Origin: Sepioteuthis lessoniana
Taxonomy: Eukaryota > Mollusca > Cephalopoda > Myopsida > Loliginidae
Length of the DNA: 64,000 nucleotides
Direction of reading: 5' to 3'
NCBI GenBank assembly: GCA_963585895.1
Contig: CAUZXS010002423.1
Span: forward strand, 108,501 to 172,500
How positions within the stretch are numbered: the first letter of the stretch is position 1; each line of letters opens with the position of its first letter. Below are positions 63,868-64,000 of this stretch, in pieces. Made by a program: the position numbers and the translations under genes. The notes beneath the pieces were generated by a model. That model did no database searches. It was given only the letters and a program-made list of their open reading frames with translations, and was not told the DNA's origin.

Positions 63868-64000
63868 ATTACTAACGGCATCTAATTCAAAACCAACAGT
63901 AATAATTTCAAATCCTTTAATTCACAGATTAAATAATGGTATAAGCACATTTTTAAACATTTTTCATTTCCACTTTCAAAAAAGGTACCAAACAATCAGT

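Overview
The window is eukaryotic, repeat-dense, AT-rich DNA, and I found no host protein gene in it. Almost everything readable is transposable-element sequence: tRNA- and 5S-derived SINEs with target-site duplications (TSDs), several LINE lineages, Ty3/gypsy remains, a decayed mariner and many (TA)n/(CA)n microsatellites. The mix of RTE, Tx1 and restriction-endonuclease (REL) LINEs suggests a lophotrochozoan animal. A mollusc, perhaps a cephalopod, is my best guess, but this is inference only. Family letters (SINE-A, -B, -C, -D, -D2, -F, -G, -H, -I, -J, repeats K, L, M, N) are local names for families defined by comparing copies inside this window; some may already be named in repeat libraries.

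Layout. 1-14.5 kb: dense nest of SINE-D, -D2, -A and -B, with 3' ends of an RTE LINE at 2.1 and 5.8 kb and a 5S-derived SINE-G split by a SINE-D. 12.7-16.5 kb: two 3' remnants of a REL-endonuclease LINE and a pair of unknown direct repeats. 16.5-19 kb: featureless AT-rich DNA. 19-21 kb: a GC-rich SINE-F with an 18-bp TSD inside SINE-B, then a mariner remnant. 21.5-29 kb: more SINEs. 29.4-31.4 kb: an RTE LINE with a 678-codon open frame, truncated at the 5' side. 32-37.4 kb: SINEs, a 121-bp tandem duplication and a candidate LTR. 38.0-44.6 kb: an apparently intact Tx1-clade LINE with two ORFs joined by a TAATG stop/start overlap. 44.7-46.6 kb: a broken gypsy pol fragment. This LINE-plus-gypsy block is bracketed by copies of one ~110-bp minisatellite. 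46.8-64 kb: SINEs, two solo LTRs with 4-bp TSDs (49.4 and 62.7 kb), a three-level SINE nest (51.5-52.3 kb), a SINE-F dimer and microsatellites.

How it fits together. The LINEs encode reverse transcriptase and nuclease; the SINEs encode nothing and must borrow such machinery. The most interesting pattern is that SINEs with unrelated heads end in the same 3' tail, and the tails fold into small hairpins. SINE-C (tRNA-like head) and SINE-D (unknown head) share one tail; SINE-G (5S head) and SINE-H (tRNA-like head) share another. This implies at least two partner LINEs with tail-specific recognition, neither of which is visible here. A SINE-F copy whose 5' end, fixed by its TSD, matches the first 17 nt of U2 snRNA at 16 positions is the other highlight.
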